From Mesorhizobium sp. (GTDB lineage: Bacteria > Pseudomonadota > Alphaproteobacteria > Rhizobiales > Rhizobiaceae): a stretch of 64,000 bases of DNA. Shown here piece by piece: positions 61,245 to 64,000 of the stretch. Position 1 is the first letter of the stretch. Every line of letters begins with the position of its first letter. The position numbers were made by a program, and so were the translations under genes. The stretch spans positions 162,960 to 226,959 of the forward strand of contig SUGL01000002.1 in NCBI GenBank assembly GCA_004963905.1, written 5' to 3'. Below the pieces are notes generated by a model that made no database searches, was not told the DNA's origin, and saw nothing but the letters and a program-made list of their open reading frames with translations.

Positions 61245-64000
61245 ATGACGACCAGTATCGAATTCGACGCCGTTGCAAATTCCTGGGACTCGACCGTTGG
61301 TGAACATCCGATCGCGGCGGGCGTGCAAGTCGCCCAGGCCGCCAGCGGCCAGGCCGCGGGCGAGCCGGTGCCGGTCGATGTCGGCAAGGGCGCGCCGGCA
61401 CAGGGCGCCGACAATGCACAGGGTGCGAACAAGCCGGCGGCGGACGCCAACGCTCCTGCCGCAAACGCGCGGGCGGCGAATGCCGCGGCCTCGAACGTTC
61501 CGCATGAATATCACGCCGAAGCCGGCAATGTCGTGAAGCTTCCGGCCAATGTGTCGATCGACAACATCAAGGTCAAAGGGCACAACCTCGTGCTACAGCA
61601 GCCCGACGGATCCGAGATCGTCATCAAGGACGGCGCGCTCAACGTGCCGACCTTCATCATCGGCGATGTCGAGGTGCCGCGCGTTGCCCTGATCGCCGCG
61701 CTCGAAGCGAGCCATGTCGATGTCGCCTTCGGCGCCGACGGCTCGATCTCGGCCGGCGGAAACGGCTCACCGAGCAGCGCCGGCGGCAATTTCGAGCATC
61801 CCGCAGGCGGGATCGGCGACGGCTTTGGCCTGACCTCGCTGCTGCCGCCAACGGACCTGGCGTTCGGCCAGCCGGAAAACCGCGAGTTGTTTCCCTCCGT
61901 CGCGCCCGACAGGGGCGTTTCGGTCGTGGCGGTGTCGTTGCTCAACCCGGACGAGGCGGCCAGCGAGACCGGCTTGAATGGCGGGCCGACGCAATCACCG
62001 GGCAGCGATGCGCCGAGCAGCTCGGAAACGTCGAGCATAGGAACGATCAGCATCGATGCGCCGGATGGTATCGGATCGATCGTCATCAACGGCGTCGCCG
62101 TCACAGCCGCTGGCCAGCAGATCCAAGGCCAGTTTGGCTACCTGACCATCGTCTCCATCAACCCGAACACGGGCGCTATCGAATACAATTACACGGTGAC
62201 CGAGTCGGTCACCCATCCCACAGCCACGAACGGATACGATCAAAGCGATACGGTTCCGGACAATTTCAGCATCACCGTCACGGATTCCGACGGCGACACG
62301 GCCAGCACCACCTTTGCCGTCGCCATCATCGACGACGTGCCGACGGCGATTGCCGACACCGACAGCCTTGCAGCCGGCCAGTTCGGCCCGGCGACCGGCA
62401 ATGTGCTGCTCGGCGGCACCGATGCGGGCGATGCCAACACGACGGACGGCGTTGCCGACGTCCAGGGTGCAGACGGCGCGAAGGTGGTTGGCGTTGCCAA
62501 GGGCACGACCAATGCCGATCTGGACGACGCCAGCACGCTCGATGTGCAGGTCCAGGGCGCCTACGGCAAGCTGACGCTCCACGCCGACGGCAGCTACACC
62601 TATGTGCGCGACGCCAACACACCCGGCGGCGTCAACGACGTCTTCACGTATACGATCAAGGACGGCGATGGTGACACCTCGCACACCACGCTGACGATTT
62701 CGATCGGCAACTCGACGCCCGAGATCACCGATCTGACGCAGGAAGCCAATGGCGGCGACGTCGTCGTCAACGAAGCGGCGCTCAATGTCGGCACGCCGGG
62801 CGGGCCCGGATCCGATCCGGCAAGCACGGCCGAGACCGGCACAGGGAGCTTCACCATCTCCTCGCCCGACGGCGTCGCCTCTTTGACGATCGACGGCCAT
62901 GACTTTATCACCAACGGCGTCTTCAGCGCGGGCTCCTTCACCACAGCCCTTGGCAACACGCTCACCGTCACCGGCTACAATGCCGCGACTGGCGTTGTCA
63001 GCTATACCTACACGCTGCTCGACAACGAGACGCACGCGACAGGCGCAGGCACCAACAGCCTGTTTGAGAACATGACCGTTTCGCTCACAGACCAGGACGG
63101 TCAGAACGCAACTGGCACGCTCTCCGTCAACATCGTCGACGACGTGCCGACCGCCACCAATGACGGTCCCTACACGGTGGTCGAGGACGGCGCCGGCGCG
63201 GCCAACACGCCGCCGACCAGCACCGTGTCCGGAGACGTGCTTGCCAACGACGCCTCGGGCGCCGACACGCCCAAGAGCTTCGTCGGCTGGTCCGCCGGAG
63301 ACGCGGCCGCGATCGCGGCGCTCAACACCTATGGCACGCTGACCCAGAACGCCAACGGCACCTGGAGCTACGTGCTCGACAACAGCCGCGCCGCAACCCA
63401 GGCGCTGACCGCGGCCAGCAACCTCAGCTACACGCTGCACTACACCATGCAGGACGCCGACGGCGACACCTCGTCGGCGACGCTGACCATCAACGTCACC
63501 GGCGCCAACGACACCGCCTCGGTAGTCACAGCCTCGGCCCAGGGGCCGGACAACACCGTCTATGAGGCCGGCCTCAACCCGAACGGCTCGAATGCTGTCT
63601 CTAACACCGAGACCAGCACCGGCTCCTTCACCATCGCGGCCAGCGACGGCATCCAGAACATCGTCATCGGCGGCACCACCTTCACGCTGGCCCAGATCCA
63701 GGCCTTCAACGGCACCCAGACCGTCAACACCGGCGAAGGCATCCTGACCTTGACCGGCTACAGCGGCGATGCCCATTCGGGCACCGTCTCCTACAGCTAC
63801 ACGCTGTCGGCAACCATCGACAACGACAGCAAGGTGCCGACCGGCAACGACACCGTCGACGCAACCGGCTTCAACGACAGCGTCGCGCTCACCGTCAACG
63901 GCGCCGGCGGCACAACCGCAAGCGACAACCTCGTCGTCCATGTCGTCGACGACGTGCCGACCGCCACCAATGACGGTCCCTACACGGTGGTCGAGGACGG
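61245..64000 (+). CDS. giant repeat adhesin, LapA/VCBS type (3' end outside window)
   Basis: 918 codons visible, open to the window edge. No classical signal peptide, as expected of a type I substrate. Residues about 1-95 are Ala-rich and disordered; about 95-190 form a beta-rich module (NVVKLPANVSIDNIKVKG, IVIKDGALNVPTFIIGDVEV) like the retention modules of RTX adhesins; from about 280 come VCBS/DUF5801-like repeats with DGDTA, IDDVPTA and NDG motifs. VDDVPTATNDGPYTVVEDG returns 270 residues later with identical DNA (63135 and 63945). TAAG at 287-290 matches the LapG site motif but lies far downstream; AAG also at 24-26 and 37-39. AGGGGGCTTG precedes the ATG. The C-terminal secretion signal is not visible. 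Confidence 0.88.
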   Translation, partial: MTTSIEFDAVANSWDSTVGEHPIAAGVQVAQAASGQAAGEPVPVDVGKGAPAQGADNAQGANKPAADANAPAANARAANAAASNVPHEYHAEAGNVVKLPANVSIDNIKVKGHNLVLQQPDGSEIVIKDGALNVPTFIIGDVEVPRVALIAALEASHVDVAFGADGSISAGGNGSPSSAGGNFEHPAGGIGDGFGLTSLLPPTDLAFGQPENRELFPSVAPDRGVSVVAVSLLNPDEAASETGLNGGPTQSPGSDAPSSSETSSIGTISIDAPDGIGSIVINGVAVTAAGQQIQGQFGYLTIVSINPNTGAIEYNYTVTESVTHPTATNGYDQSDTVPDNFSITVTDSDGDTASTTFAVAIIDDVPTAIADTDSLAAGQFGPATGNVLLGGTDAGDANTTDGVADVQGADGAKVVGVAKGTTNADLDDASTLDVQVQGAYGKLTLHADGSYTYVRDANTPGGVNDVFTYTIKDGDGDTSHTTLTISIGNSTPEITDLTQEANGGDVVVNEAALNVGTPGGPGSDPASTAETGTGSFTISSPDGVASLTIDGHDFITNGVFSAGSFTTALGNTLTVTGYNAATGVVSYTYTLLDNETHATGAGTNSLFENMTVSLTDQDGQNATGTLSVNIVDDVPTATNDGPYTVVEDGAGAANTPPTSTVSGDVLANDASGADTPKSFVGWSAGDAAAIAALNTYGTLTQNANGTWSYVLDNSRAATQALTAASNLSYTLHYTMQDADGDTSSATLTINVTGANDTASVVTASAQGPDNTVYEAGLNPNGSNAVSNTETSTGSFTIAASDGIQNIVIGGTTFTLAQIQAFNGTQTVNTGEGILTLTGYSGDAHSGTVSYSYTLSATIDNDSKVPTGNDTVDATGFNDSVALTVNGAGGTTASDNLVVHVVDDVPTATNDGPYTVVED

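Noticed and set aside
61995-63941. 648-codon minus-strand frame opposite the adhesin
   Set aside because: The plus strand encodes clear VCBS-type repeats. The minus frame is a Val/Gly/Arg-rich mirror of them.

Overview
The window is high-GC chromosomal DNA from an alphaproteobacterium of the order Rhizobiales, most likely Mesorhizobium or a close relative. The grounds are: a phasin / PAS sensor kinase / acetoacetyl-CoA synthetase block that, as I recall, matches phaP1-cbrA-acsA2 of Sinorhizobium; a tRNA-His with A73 and no encoded G-1, an alphaproteobacterial peculiarity; rhizobial-type intergenic mosaic repeats; and an Entner-Doudoroff operon zwf-pgl-edd. No database search was possible. Names rest on recognised motifs and gene order.

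Layout. 1-4420: end of a carbohydrate ABC importer operon (two permeases, ATPase) with an enolase-superfamily acid-sugar dehydratase and an RraA-type aldolase. 4427-7657: eroded accessory stretch with an AraC-type remnant, a cupin, a small ORF, a winged-helix/TPR regulator and an integrase remnant beside tRNA-His. 7805-15064: polyhydroxybutyrate and cell-cycle block with a phasin, a three-hairpin CCUCCUCCC ('cuckoo'-type) small RNA, a CbrA-like kinase, a possible second small RNA and acetoacetyl-CoA synthetase. 15327-26363: AsmA protein, putrescine importer potFGHI with a hairpin and repeat array between potF and potG, an EamA transporter, and a RamB/ScfR-type regulator divergent from isocitrate lyase. 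26587-33288: degenerate receiver protein, HAD hydrolase, and a PuuA-like/PuuB-like pair split by a four-helix-bundle gene flanked by near-perfect inverted repeats, then an SH3 protein and an SDR. 33570-41355: zwf-pgl-edd, a von Willebrand A protein, a GlxA-type regulator and folD. 41601-50748: polysaccharide export and assembly genes. 50830-53518: proC, a lone VapB-like antitoxin and a SAF-domain dehydrogenase. 54048-64000: type I secretion operon, a ribbon-helix-helix/PAS protein, a LapG-type protease and the first 918 codons of a giant repeat adhesin that runs off the window.

How the parts may work together. The last 10 kb resembles a Lap-type biofilm system: TolC-like pore, LapB-like ABC exporter, HlyD-like adaptor, adhesin and its periplasmic protease, with no LapD receptor in view and an unusual regulator inside the operon. 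Polysaccharide genes and CbrA, which controls surface polysaccharide and division in Sinorhizobium, suggest a surface and biofilm theme. PotFGHI plus the PuuA/PuuB-like enzymes suggest putrescine uptake and gamma-glutamylation. Phasin, acetoacetyl-CoA synthetase and the aceA regulator fit C2/C4 and polyhydroxybutyrate metabolism.

Most worth following up: the IVS-like element between the PuuA- and PuuB-like genes, the triple-hairpin anti-Shine-Dalgarno small RNA, the LapD-less adhesin system with its RHH-PAS protein, and the hairpin/repeat array inside the pot operon.
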